NCBI GenBank assembly: GCA_036571765.1
Contig: BROE01000010.1
Coordinates: 11,275,240-11,339,239, forward strand
Direction of reading: 5' to 3'
Source of the DNA: Plecoglossus altivelis
Lineage: Eukaryota; Chordata; Actinopteri; Osmeriformes; Plecoglossidae
DNA: 64,000 bases
Shown here one piece after another: positions 1 to 12,700 of this stretch. A program made the translations under genes and the position numbers. Each line of letters starts with the position of its first letter. The first letter of the stretch is position 1. The notes beneath the pieces are model-generated. The model saw only the letters and a list, made by a program, of their open reading frames with translations, did no database searches and was not told the origin of the DNA.

Positions 1-187
1 TCGCTGAAAAGCATCCACCACCCACCATCCACCAACCACTTGTCTTCATAACAACGATATCTATATACAGAACCCGGCTGTACACATGGGCACTTGTCTC
101 TTAGGATGGTCACTGGTGCTGTTGTGTTCACTCACGGAGCCTGAGGCCCATCGCTGACAAGAGGACAGGACGTTTGACCCTGATAGG
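1..187. other. 3' flank of the first claudin gene
   Basis: No coding sequence is visible. The stretch probably holds 3' untranslated sequence of the minus-strand claudin gene whose stop codon is at 188-190. I saw no canonical poly(A) signal inside it, so the transcript probably ends left of the window. Confidence 0.4.
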
Positions 188-1579
188 TCAGAGATAGGAG
201 TTCTTCATGAATTGCCCTTTCTCGCTCCTCCGCGACGAGCTTGACAAAGAAGATGCTGACCTGCTGCTGCTTCTGGACTGGGAGCGGCCCGATTCGCTCG
301 ACCCAAGCGTGCGACTTGACCCCAAAGACCTTTGGGACCGCCCCGACCGGGACGAGTCCCCAGGGGACGGCCTGCCCGACGTGGAGGGGATGGCTGAGAC
401 TTCGGAGAGGGCCGACTTGGAAGACAGCTCGGACACGGTGGAAGCGTTGGCCTTGGAGGTGATCTGGGACACGGAGGACAGTGACTTGGCTTCCTCTGCA
501 TGCGCATGAGGGACCCTCACCCTAAGGGAAAGGAGAGAGAAACAAGGCCACGCAGGCCTCCGATCAGCCTACCCACCGATGCTGGTACATGGACGTCTAG
601 TGTACGACCTGCACGGCCACGTGTGTACTCACGGCTTATCGTCACAGAGCTGCTTGCACACTGAGACCAGGTAGAAGGCCCCCCCGGTGGCCTGAAACGC
701 TGAGCCCACCCAGCCAAGAAACAGAGGGGTCCCCAGATCATACCTGGGGAAGGAAAGATCAAGGCTGTGAAAGGTGGGAACGAGAGAAACGAGAGAGAGA
801 GAAACAAGGGAAAGACCCAACAGAAGAAGAGAGTGAGGGGGGGGTAGAGGTTAGGTACTTACTGTAATCCATCCATACCCGGGTTATAGTATTCCCCAGA
901 GACATATACTGCGTAGACGGCATATCCACATGTGGACAGAGATCCTGCAATGAAGCACAATGGAGTCAATAACACCCCATCTACAGCATCACACTGGCTA
1001 GTTGACAGAGAGAGAGATAGAGAAAGACGTTTACCACTGGTGATGTGACAGAATCCTCCGAAGAAGATCTTCTTGTGCTTGGACTTTTCTTTGCCCCCGA
1101 TGTAGGTGCACTCCATTCCCATGATGCTGACCACGAAGCCCAGCATTCCTACTGCCAGAGCTGCCATCAGCAGGCCACGCACTATCTGGACATGGTCTGA
1201 GGTTCACAGCACAAAGCAAAACATGGCTCAGACTTCACACCAGAACTCGGCGTCATCATTAACAAGCAAGGTCTATTCTCCTCAGTTATGTTCCAACCGC
1301 AAACAGCCTTAGGTGGGGTCATCTCACAGTGCCGTACCCACCTTCCACAGACCAGAGCACAGGGAAGTCGTAGCAGTTGGCGACGGAGGTAGAATCTGTA
1401 AAACAGGACCTCCAGAGACTGGACCAATACCAGGCCACCTTGATGATGGAAGAGCCGCCCATGCCGCCAATAGTAGCGATCTTCCAGCCCTCCATCGCCA
1501 TGGAGCACGCCACGAAGATCCAGCCCAGCACCGTCATCAGGAAGCCCCAAATCTGCATCACGCGGATCTTCATCCTCAA
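188..1579 (-). CDS. Claudin-10-like tight-junction protein with long serine-rich tail
   Basis: Four-pass tight-junction protein of the claudin family that shapes paracellular ion permeability. Five coding exons on the minus strand: 1342-1579, 1035-1196, 863-944, 633-743 and 188-521. They join in frame to 308 residues (927 nt with stop). The claudin signature of the first extracellular loop is present: Trp32, Leu55-Trp56, Cys59 and Cys69. Exons 2 and 3 are 162 and 82 nt, exactly as in the neighbouring claudin-10 gene, so the two are tandem paralogues. Oddity: after the fourth membrane segment the last exon encodes about 111 residues, roughly one third serine with many arginines, ending in Ser-Tyr-Leu instead of the usual Tyr-Val. 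The start could be any of three nearby methionines (codons 1, 3, 8); the first is used here. Known teleost claudin-10 paralogues are the closest family. The exact ortholog is not assigned. Confidence 0.88.
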
Positions 1580-1816
1580 GTCTGCCTATCAGGTCTAGAT
1601 TGAACTGACTGGGGGATGTTTGCGTGGTCGTCTCCTCTCAATCGATCCACCGATCCTCTCTAGTTAGATGTCATCCAGGTGTCCCTGCGTCTCCAGCGAA
1701 CCAGTGAGGTCTCTGACCGGGATGAAAACATGCTGATTTCAGGTAGGTTCAGGTGCGAGGCAGAGGAGGGCTTCAGAGCCTGTTTTCTGTAACATGACTT
1801 CCCTTATTCTTGTCCA

Positions 1817-1840
1817 GGGGGGCGGGGGGGGGGGGGGGGG
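1817..1840. repeat. Poly-G run
   Basis: A 24-base tract of G broken by one C, about 240 bases upstream of the serine-tailed claudin start. It is a simple homopolymer repeat and length errors are likely in any assembly. Confidence 0.85.
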
Positions 1841-3812
1841 TTACGACACGGGTGAGAGTCAGCTGGCTGTCAGGTTCCCAGAACCACCTGCAGAAGGTGT
1901 TGAGTTGCTTCGAAACGCTCACCTCAGCACAGCAGCTCAGATGAGCTCAGCTGTCAGCTCCACCTTTGACCCATATTTTAATGTTTTGGGAAGAATAATC
2001 AAAACTATTACATGATCTTAGTTGTGTAAAGAGTGAAAAGTATCATATCATAAAGGTTTAGCATGGACAAATAACCCTTCATATTTCCTCATTCCTTTAT
2101 TTTTTATTTATTTTTGGTAGTAAGTATAGTTGCAGGAACTATTTGAGCCTTTAACCTTTCGGTGAATGCTGTATTTGCCGGAAGAAAAAACCCAAACATT
2201 TTTAGTAGTAAAAGAGGACCTCATTGCACAGCTTGCAGCATCAAAATCTGTTGACATTGCCTCCGGCTCTGCCAGGTCATAAGGGCTGGGTGTATGTCTC
2301 CTAATTAAAACATGCTCTGAGGTAATGAGACTTAAATCCATGGCTCTGGTGTTATTACTTCCATGGGGAGTGATGGATTTTCTTGTGGTGAGTGAAGATG
2401 AGAAGGGTGGTCTTTGTTTGAAGTTTCCTCAGCTTACTGGCAAAGTTATTGGCAAAGTGGACCGAATAAGTGTAGTTCATTCTGAAATGGCGGCAGAGTT
2501 GTGAGTCAGGGGGGGGGCATGAGGCGAGTCTGGCTAGCTGGCTGTGTCATGGTTTTTATTAGTTAAGGGATAAGAGAGACAGAACAATAGAAGGGTTATG
2601 TGTGTTAGCTGGCAGGGCCCCACCTCATTAAGGTGGAATATGAAGGTATAATGCTAACATACCTGCTGCATAAGCTCTCAAGTATTGATGGTCTTGGTTG
2701 ATGCTGATAGTAATAATATTCACTGCTGGTTTTGTTTGTTTAAAAACAGGGTTGGAAATGATGCCAGTGTATAGAAGATAAGGACATCAACTAATGTAAA
2801 CACTGTAATAGAAAACGAGAGCACAACATTTGTCAGGGAAGGCTGAAGTGGAGACATCGACGCTGTCCTCTAGTGGTGAAGAAGCATCCAAGCAACGTCA
2901 GTTATCTTTTCAATGGTAAACTGTCAACTCGTTCGTTTTTAGATTTTGGACCATTTTAAGGTCCATTTTGACAGTGCTTTGCACCATCATTATTGTGTGT
3001 AGTGTCATAGCACAGGACTAGTATTGAAATTTGACTGAATTGTTACGTTTGTTCTCTTCTCAGCCAAAAATACTTTTCAAACATTTGCGCTTCTCCAGCC
3101 GGTGATGGAACATCCTGTGAAACATGAAGGCAGAGGTGAGTGAGATGCGGTGTCTGTTCACCAGACACACCTGACAGTACAGACGCTCATATCCCAGGGG
3201 CCACCTCTCTCTTCCTGTCAGCTGGGCTGAGATCCCTCAGGGCGATTTGCATAAAAGGGTTAAGGTTTCCATTGATCAGTAGGTGGAGATGGACAGCACA
3301 GAGAGGGGCGAACGACTTCCGATCTCATTTCCAAGATAGAAGAGGCATGTCTGCAGTTGATTCTCGCGTCTGTGTTCGGTCTAGACAGCTGAGGCCCACT
3401 TCTGTCAGTGAGGGTGCTCCGTCTTTCAGTGCGGCGAATATTGCAAAGATATGACAATTTCTCGATGGCGCACAATGATGTCTATTGAGTCACCTCCTTC
3501 CTCTCCGTTTCGGAGGATATCTGAAACCCGAGTCCCTCGCGGTTGACAACATAGACTGTTGAAGGAGCGCTGAACTTCAGGGTGTGTAATTAAGGGATCC
3601 ATTAACCAATTCCAAGGTATTACATAAAACTGTTTATTTACAGACTGCCTTGTAGTCATGTTTAATGCTCGTGAAATACAAAGGATTTTTGTCGGTCTGC
3701 CGTCTCTTCTAATGCTATGCGTTGCTGTAAAAGAGTCATATAAACAGAGAGACTACAGGTTACGAGAGACTAAACGATCAATTGAGCAGCGGTGTCAGTG
3801 TTAGCCTGTTGT

Positions 3813-3862
<50 letters not shown>
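3813..3862. repeat. (CTGT)n microsatellite
   Basis: About twelve tandem tetranucleotide units with one T-for-C interruption, in the claudin intergenic region. Confidence 0.9.
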
Positions 3863-4186
3863 ACGATAAACATGAGACCCTTTTTGAGTCATACCTAAGC
3901 CAACAACATGAGACTTGGACATCTCCCAGTTTTACAAGGTGACCGGGCAAGGGTGTACCATGCCAAACTGAATTTCCTGTTCTCCTAGGAAACAAACGTA
4001 TCTGATGTATTTTGTTTACAGCCCACTGCCTGGATACCCACTGATATATGACATAATCTCATTGATTTAAACAGCTTGCCAGTTTCCCCCCACACGATTG
4101 GAGAAATGGTTGAATGGGAAAAAAAAGAAAAGCCAAACCAACATTATTGGAACCGTTTGTTAACGGAAGAACTCTTCGGAACATTG

Positions 4187-6097
4187 TCAAACGTAGGCGT
4201 TCCTCCCGAACTGTCTGGAAGATTCAGCAGAGTCCCTCGGCTCTTTGCGGAAACGGTTCCCAGGTTGTCTGTGTTGGTTGCGTGTGTTTCCTAGCGATGC
4301 AGCGCCGCTGTAGGAGGACTCTGTTTGGCTTAAGGGGAGAGAGGGGGAAAAAGAGAGAGTGAGGAGCATTAATTGACAACACATTTAGTTGATGTTTACC
4401 AAACACTATTCTCTTTCCTTGAGTGTAGGGCAAGTTTGTGTTGGGCTGCAATTATAAAAGAAATGTCCAGACACAGGTCATGCGTAGTCATTGTTATGGA
4501 AGCATTCTTCCAACCCCCTCCTTGACATTTTAGTGCCCCCTCACTCAAGGTGACTTACAAATACATACACAGACGCCAGACACAAACTAAGGTAACGTTC
4601 GCTTATCACAGTACATGTCCCAATTTTCCCCTATTATCACAACACAAGATGTTGTGAGTTGCCGTTTGGTATTTACAATTGGAAATAACTTTATGGCAGT
4701 TTAAATGAAATTATGGAATTAAGAAATTATGGAAGATCAGGTTTCGTAATGAACATTTTCAAATCTGACAACCAGATAAAGATACAGATCACATGACGAA
4801 TAGCCACTGAGGCAAAGCACAGTGCTGTAAAAGACTTGCCTGAAGCCTTCCGTTAGCGAGAGACAAAAAATGAGACCTCCAAGCACGCACAACACAGAGC
4901 CGGCCCAGCCAATGAAGAGAGCTGCCCCCAGCTCAAACCTCACAGAGAAAGGACACAAGCAAACACGTTGGCATTTCAGTTCATCCATTTCGGTCATTTG
5001 ATCTTGTTCACCAGCAGAGCGGACATCAGGTGGAAGACTTACTTCTGAGCGACGAAAAGCGGGTCGAAGAACTCGGTTGTGATCCTGTGTGCATACAGAG
5101 AGCACGCAGTGAGAGAGCAGAGCCCTGCACAGAACAGACGCATCAACGTAGCTTTAAAAGTCACATTTAAACTGGCCTCTTCCCCCCCCCCCTCCAAATA
5201 AATGACCTCAAGCGTCCAATTAGACGTTTGCATGCATTCTGGACGTCACTTAACTTTATGACTCTCCTCAATGCTTACCGTTGAGGATGAAGTGGATTCC
5301 GGAGAGACCAGTGAGCCTGGCTTTAGTGGGCTCTGATCCCCCGATCTTGGTGCACTTCATCCCCACCAGGGCCAGGATGGCCCCAAAGAAGCCCAGACAC
5401 ACTGAAGCAATCATGAGGCCCCTGCAGACCTGGATGTATGCTGGGTGGACGTTTCATGTTTGGGAGACAGAAGGGGTGAAGGGGAGGAGGACAATGTTAG
5501 TTAGAAAAAGTTAGTTAGTTAGTTAGTCAGTTAGTAAGTTTGTTAGTTAAAAGCCTTTTGTGAATCCCCTTTGCCAAATCCTGGTTTTAGTAGTATTTGT
5601 TTTGGTACTTTGTAGTTTAAGGCTGAAAAAGGACTGGTGTTACTGAGGTCCCAATGTTCTTTTTTTCCAAAGAAAAATATTGGTTTCAAGAGATCAGGTA
5701 CTGAAGGCATTAAAGTAAGCTCACACACAGATTGTGTCATGAATATGACATTTGCATTACGTACATCCCCACATCACATGCATCACCTGTGACACACACA
5801 CATCCTCACACATTTACACACATGTAGATCGTGCGCAATAACATAATGAACAAATGAGTCAATTTACTTCAACTGACCGTCCAGTGCCAGCATGGAAGGA
5901 AAGTCTTTGCAGTTGGAAACTCCCGTAGAATCAGTGACACACGTCTTCCACAGATTAGACCAGAAGGTTGCCGTAGTGATGACCGTCCCATCCACAGAGG
6001 ACACCTTCCAGTAGTCAATGGGCAGAGTAGATGACACCAGGATCCAGCCTGATATAGTCAGGAGAAAAGCAACTATTTCTGTTGCCATATTGCTCAT
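4187..6097 (-). CDS. cldn10: Claudin-10 (10b-type) tight-junction protein
   Basis: Four-pass tight-junction protein; the mammalian 10b form makes cation-selective paracellular pores. Five minus-strand exons: 5878-6097, 5279-5440, 5043-5124, 4840-4938 and 4187-4328, joining in frame to 234 residues, close to the 228 of human CLDN10b. The first loop carries Trp30, Leu49-Trp50, Cys53 and Cys63, and the stretch TDSTGVSNCKDFPSMLALDG matches human CLDN10b as I recall it. The protein ends in Asn-Ala-Tyr-Val, the classic claudin PDZ-domain ligand, which fixes the last exon. Intron 4 uses a GC donor (exon end AG, then GCAAGT) with a normal AG acceptor. Human CLDN10 lies beside ABCC4, as here. The remaining uncertainty is which teleost cldn10 paralogue this is. 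Confidence 0.92.
5496..5548. repeat. (TTAG)n imperfect microsatellite
   Basis: Imperfect tetranucleotide repeat inside intron 1 of the claudin-10b-like gene. Confidence 0.8.
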
Positions 6098-9000
6098 TTT
6101 CCCTGTTGTTTAAAAAAAAATTCAGGACAGCAGTATGTCGGGCCAGCTGGCCGTAAGACTGAAGGTAGCAGTTGTGGCAGATGGAGAGATGTGGGTCTGT
6201 TGTTTAGCTAGGGAGACAGTCCAGGATGAGGGGTAGAGTGAGTCAGTGGTTCCCAATCTGCTAGACTTGTGTGCAGTTAACAGGGAGGGCTCTGTGTTCA
6301 AGCTCCTGCATCTCCACCTGTGGGCCCACCCCTAGGATACACATCAGGTCTGGACACTGACACACACGCACTTGTGAACACGCTGCTCTTCACTTGTCAT
6401 TTCCTGTTGAAGTCCTTAACGGGATCTAACGAGATTTCACATATATGTAAAAAGAACAGGAAAAACTACTTTCAGCAAACGTTCAAAGTTCGGTGACTGG
6501 AAAGGTTTTTCAGAGCAGAGATGCGCAGGTAAACACGCTTTGCTTTTATCCTAGTGGTGCGTTGAGCCATGTATTTATTGGATTAGAGCCCCACATAGTG
6601 GCAGAAAAGGAGGAAATCTTCCAGGCCATTCACCCCTGTGGACCTTGTTTACAGCAGGAGTTCTGGGGGCCGGTGACCCCTTACAGGGAAGAACATTTTG
6701 AGACTGACCCCCCCCCCCCCCCCCCCTTTGTGCTCCTACATGGACACGATGTGCTTGTTTTAGTGGTGCAAATGGTCCTCATTTGATGATTGTTTTGTAT
6801 TTTTTCACTTTTAATGATCACAAAGGCTGGTAAATCATTTCTTGGATCCCATGGCTATTGTCCGCAGACCCACTTTGAGAACCACTGGTTTAGAGTGCGC
6901 TCATATACAGATTAGAAAGTAATGTAAAAGACTAAGGATCTGTGAAAAGGACTGTAAGGGCTTAAATGTTGGCCAAATGATCCAAACTAATTCCTCGATG
7001 GTTTATTGGAAGATGGGAAACTGAACAGTGTAGTAGCATGAACCAAACACGTCCTATACCAGTTGAATTAGTTCTTGGACTATGGGTTAAATCAGCGCAA
7101 AAATAGACAAAGAACGGTTCCATTAAAATCAACATTTAATAACGTTGCAAATAAATGAAATCGACTCAAAGTCAAACAGGTCACAAAAAAGGCTTTAAAT
7201 CTACGACAATTAGACAAACCAGAGCAGACAAGAAGCCCTCAGGACGGGAAGGATCCGATGCTTCACAATCCCCTTTGTACCCAAGAACAACCAATCACAC
7301 CACTTCTTGACCCTTCCTTATCAACGCATGACTACCAATGCTACAGTCAATTAAACAATGGGGTGTGAGAGCTACCAAGTTGAGACCCTCTCCAGTAAAT
7401 CCAGACTGGAGTACATGAGAGGTGAAGGCAGGGAAACGTAGCCTTACAGGACCCATGTCACAGAAAAGGTCTAGTTCTTATTTGAAAAGTATTTATAATT
7501 CGATTTACAGGTCGAATGTTGGACAGGCTTCGTTTATTTCAGGGTCACTCTTGGTTCCGTGGAGTTCGCTGAGCAAGGCTGCCGAGAGCTTCTGCTCTTT
7601 TACAGCAAAGGTTATAAGAGGTCTTGCTTACTCTTGTTAGGGTTTGTAGGTGTTGCTTCTGGCAGAAAGGCTGTTTGGCATGGAAAGAAATGGGGGAGTG
7701 TGGGAGAGTTCAGGCGCCATACTGCGGCGATGTGCTCTAGTTTCTGCTGCGTGTTTATTCTCTTTAGCTGTCCAGGTTCCTGTGTAAACTGGGAGTCTGG
7801 CAGGGAACTTGGTGTGAAAGTAGATGAAAGTAGGTTACTGTTTATGGGGTAGATGGTGGTGTTCAAACCATTCAGAACACGTCGCACCTATCTTCACTTT
7901 TCTGGAAAATAAACATTTTTCTTTACAAATAGAGCGCATGGGGAGTTTGTCTCTAAGTAATGATTGAAACGAAATCTCCTAAAAAGGTCACAGGTCTGAA
8001 TATTACTTGGCGGGAAAAAGCATTTGAACTTGACCTGCAGTTTCACATTCAGAGGAACACAAGCATATTTGAGAACTATTTATATATTTGTACAGGTATC
8101 AAAAGATACAATCAAATAATTCAGATGAACAGTAAATGTATCTGGACCAACAGAGAGGGAGTTTCCCCAAACGTGTTCAGACAAAAGTTCCTGTGGGACT
8201 CGATAAACAAAGACAAAAGGAAAAGACATGTTCTGCTCCTTCAAACCCCCAGAGATAGGCTTGGTCACCTGGGTGTGCTTTTAAAGGAGCTGTTGCCTAG
8301 CAATCCAGGACTCCCTCGACCCAAAGAGTGGTTGCAGCCATGGCAACAGCACAGAATCCCACCCAGGAGGTCTGAGATAGGGGGACAGGATGACAAATGG
8401 TCACAATTAGAAGTATAAAAATTGGAGTATAAAAAAACAAGTAAATAATAATGATTTACATCTTCATGGGTTGAGCTGCAATAAGTGTGGCCAGGTTTTG
8501 ACTGGTCAAGGTCAAGTAACTTTTGGAGGGTGTTGAAGAGTAGATGGGATTACTTCATCATCTGTATTATCTGTAAAATCCCTAAATAAATAACCAGCAT
8601 ACATGTTTAGTTTAACTAGTAACATGTCAAGACTCCAAAGTCCACTCTTCCATCTAAAGGTTTTAATGTGACAGGTAAATCATTTCAGATAATTAGGGAA
8701 TATGGATACCACACTCTTATTTCATGTTTCATCTCAGTTTGTAATAGCACAATTTAGTCTATTCTCCTCTTAAACTGTAACGTATAAAGGCAGACGGTGT
8801 CCTTGTCATACCATAGAAGTCTACTCCTCTCCCCCATCCACATGTAAAGGGAATGTTGTGAAAGGTATACGGTAGGAGGAGGAGTCCGCATACCTGGAGT
8901 GGGTCATAGGGTCTCTCCACAGCAGGTTACCATCTTTGTTAACTTTGTGAGCCAATGCAAACATAAAATAACATATGTTGTGAAGTAAATTATGTCAGAA

Positions 9001-9799
9001 AATACTTGAAATGGTACGGATGCACAGTTTTGAAGTCGCAATCTTGGTGATGCCAACAGGTAAATAAAAAAAGCGAAAACAAAGGAGGAATGATTTTCTC
9101 TAGTTTGAGCGCTCAACTGACTAATTTCAAATGGATAAGAGCTCCACAGCATGTATCAGATTAAAAAAGGACAAACGAACACTGCTTGAGGCACATGTAA
9201 TAGTTCAAATGGTAACATAAGCATAGCAGAGGCTATACATTTCAAGAACATTGATACATAACCGTGATGTAAACATGGATTAACTTTTCACATTATAACA
9301 TGTAATAATAATTCCATGTACGATGTATTTTTTTGGATTCCAGCATCCCAGAGTGTGGAGTAACACAGGGTAAGAGAAGACTCGTAAGAGAACAGCTTAA
9401 CTAAAACCAAGTTAGTTTGTCATACGGACTGACATAACCATTGACAGACACAATCAACTTGATCAATGATTCAGTGGCCAATAAATGCAATAGCCAATAG
9501 GATAGTCTTTCCTGTTATGAACATCATCTTTCACACACGCCCTGTTCCACAGGGGTAAGTCGTAAGTGCCTCGAACCCACCACAGCTCAAACGGGGTAGT
9601 GGCACCCCGAGCGCGGCTGCTTGGGACCAAGCTGTTGGGAATTAAGCACGCAACGGAACGGCGGTCATTCTGACGCACAGTAGTACTACATGTGCGTACA
9701 AAAAAGTTACACAACATCTTTCTAATTGTCCGTTTTCGAAGGGAAAAGAACGGTCGCAGCCTTGGCAACACTACAAGGAAACCTTGGTGTCAGGACATC
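6098..9799. other. Intergenic region between cldn10 and abcc4 copy 1
   Basis: About 3.7 kb between divergent start codons: the claudin reads left and abcc4 reads right, so both promoters lie here. It contains a poly-C run at 6708-6726 and AT-rich unique sequence. The longest open frame (7960-8418) has no recognisable family, no splice support and sits in low-complexity context, so it is not called. Nothing else supportable was seen. Confidence 0.55.
6708..6726. repeat. Poly-C run
   Basis: Nineteen consecutive C bases in the intergenic region upstream of the claudin-10b-like gene. Confidence 0.9.
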
Positions 9800-12700
9800 A
9801 TGGAATCTCTAAAGAAAGATCCCAAAAGCAATCCTGCAGCAACAGCTAATCTTTTCTCGCAGGTTTTCTTCTGGTAAGTATAAATAGACTCCCGGGACTT
9901 TGATAACTTCGGCATGTTCAAACGAGACACGCTGAACATTGCATTCAATAGGACTTGTTACGAAAACAAAACGTAGTTTGTCGGCGTTAGGTAATTAGAA
10001 ACAGTCGTAGCCTAGCTAAATTTCGGGGAAGAAAACACCCAGAACTCTGAACAGGTCTAATGTTATTAAGAATGGTCTAAAGCCAGAGAAAACACGCTTT
10101 AAAAAACGATTTGTTCCGGGAAGTGGCCGAGCACAGCTTCTAAGGATACAGTCCTAGAAGTAAGGTAGCCTACGGCGGGTATAAAATCCTGGTTGATAAG
10201 CGCATATCTCCTCTTATCACGTCATGTCCTGTGTTCTTCAGCTAAGTGTCTACCCGCATAACCAATTGTACAGTATAATATTACATGATCTACCTCAAGA
10301 TGGTCATTACATTATTAAATGAATGCCCTCGGCGATGCTTTATGAATGGGAGGCCTTCGTGCTCATTTCCATGTCGGCTAAGTTTTTAAGTTGTACTGTA
10401 GACATTTCACAGTTCTTCAATATCAAGTTATCTGCATCAACTCCATTTTACGACTCTCTTTTCCCAGTTGGCTAAATCCTTTATTTCGGATTGGATACAA
10501 GAGGAAGCTTGAGGAGGATGACATGTATAAAGTACTTCCAGAGGATGGATCGGAGAGATTGGGAGAGGAAATGCAAAGGTCTGATAACCCAGTCATATGT
10601 ATTGAGCCTATTGAAATCCACTGACCACATTGTTCAGTATTGCATGGTTAGGACACTGTATGAAAAGGGTTTTGTTGATCTAGGAAATCATTTAAGATGA
10701 ACTAGTGTCATGGTTAACTGCAATAATATTAGCCTTTTCCACCAATAGTCATCTTTATTTAACCTTGAAAGTTTTGACACTTGAAAAAAGTTGTGTTCTG
10801 ATTTAGATATCCGGTGGTACAAACTGTTTGTGTTAAGTCTTGTCACTTAAACACTATTTGATGATGCTGACATTTCATCTTGACTAGGCTCTGGGAGCAT
10901 GAGGTTCAGAGTGCTGCACAAGAGCTTAGGAAACCCAAACTCAGTAAGGCCATCGTGAAGGGCTACTGGAAAACCTACTCAGTATTGGGCTTGTATACCC
11001 TCGTTGAGGTTTGTAGAATGTCTGCTGTACGTTTCAGAAAAAACACGCACCATGACGATGCCACATACTTACAGCCCCCCCCCCCTCCCAATCAACAGGA
11101 GGCGATTAAAGTGATCCAGCCTATTTTCCTGGGGAAGCTGATCCAGTACTTTGAGGACTATGATCCAGATGACATGAATAGACTGTATGAGGCCTTAGGT
11201 TATGCTGCAGGTGTGTCCCTCTCCACCATCTGCCTGACAGTAATGCACCACCTCTACTACTACTACGTCCAGAGAGAAGGCATGAAGATCAGAGTGGCCA
11301 TGTGTCACATGATCTACAAGAAGGTCCGTACAAGACTGACTGACTGATGTCAGTCTGGATTGACAGTATGGCTCAAGATATCAGCTGCACAGTTGAATAA
11401 CCCGTTTTCGAATGAACTTTTCACTCTCCCAGGCTCTGTGTCTCAGCAGTGAAGCCATGACAAAGACTACCACGGGCCAAATTGTCAATCTCCTTTCGAA
11501 TGACGTCAACAAATTTGATGAGGTATGTGCTGACATCCTTTTTAAATGGCAAGACTTGGCTTTCTCTGCTGAACTACTCAGCTGTGCCCTCTGGTACTTT
11601 GTGAGCAGCACCTACTGTACGTAGGTCTGAATGAGTGAAGACAAAGTACCCCCCCCCCTCCTCACAATTGGCAGTCGTTCACTCAAGTGTGGTTTAAAGT
11701 GGCATGAGCTCAATCAAGCTGCTGCCTGGCTTGATCCCTGGTTGATCCCTGTACGTCATTCAATTTGAGTTGGAATCAGTTTCCCGACACCCAGAACAAA
11801 TCTCTTTTTTTTGTCTGGAGCGTTCTGTTACCTGGCAATAACCTGATTAAAAAAAACAGGTCTGGGAAAGGTTGGGAGGTCTGGTTGATCGCTGCTTCTC
11901 TCTACGGGCAGACAGGGATGACTGGGGCTGTGATCCTCTCACGTTGTTAATTCCCTCAGTCTTTCAGTGAGTCACAGTTTATGAGGGATGATTCTGCGTT
12001 ACAGCTGAATATCAGCACAGATGTCAGTCAGTCATAGGTCTCAGGCCACAGGGTCAAGTAAGGTGAGTCCAAAGGCCAAGTAACTGTTTATACAACAGCA
12101 CTGCAAGCGTCATTAATTATCATAAATAAATGGTGAACAACTTTTATGAAAAAATTTTTTATTTGGTACCGGTAACAAATCGTTCCAAAATCGTATTTGT
12201 ATCCTACTCTTGTCAAGGAGGACACCAACCCACTTCAGCACACCAATGACTTATGGTTGTTGATATAAGAGGGATGCGTGTTTAGTTACAGGTCCTGATA
12301 CTGTCAGGGTTACCAGCCCTTATGGAAGGCCCCTTGTCCAATCAAAATACTTGGTTAAAACTGTTGTATAGTGTGATGTAAACATTGGGTATTCCTCCCT
12401 GAGATATTCCAGTAAGCTGAGCTGTTTTCTTTCCTTTTACAGGTGACACTTTTCCTGCATTTCCTGTGGTTGGGACCTCTGCAGGCAGCGGCTGTCATCT
12501 GGTTGCTGTGGGGGGAGATTGGCCCGTCGTGCCTGGCTGGAATGGCCTTGCTCGTCTTCCTCATGCCAATGCAGACGATGTTTGGGAGGCTGTTCTCCAA
12601 GTTTAGGTAAGACATGTAGCCACATGCCAGCTGTCTGAGGGAGACCTTGTGAACAGGGCACATGAGCGACGAGACTATTAGATTAGTCTTGGAACATACG

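Larger units (their letters stand above)
1580..4186. other. Intergenic region between the two claudin genes
   Basis: About 2.6 kb without a supportable gene. Because both claudins read leftward, it holds the promoter side of the serine-tailed claudin and the 3' flank of the claudin-10b-like gene. It contains a poly-G run, a CTGT microsatellite and otherwise AT-rich unique sequence. Short open frames here look random. Confidence 0.6.

Noticed and set aside
207..509. 100-residue plus-strand open frame
   Set aside because: It is antisense to the low-complexity last exon of the serine-tailed claudin, whose phase and splice acceptor fit a real gene.
7960..8418. 152-residue plus-strand open frame
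   Set aside because: No recognisable domain, no splice or promoter context and a composition like the surrounding intergenic DNA. It is the expected size for a chance frame in this length.
9545..9650. tRNA-like stretch with GGTTCGAGGC on the minus strand
   Set aside because: A B-box-like motif is present, but I could not build a full cloverleaf or a convincing A-box at the right distance.
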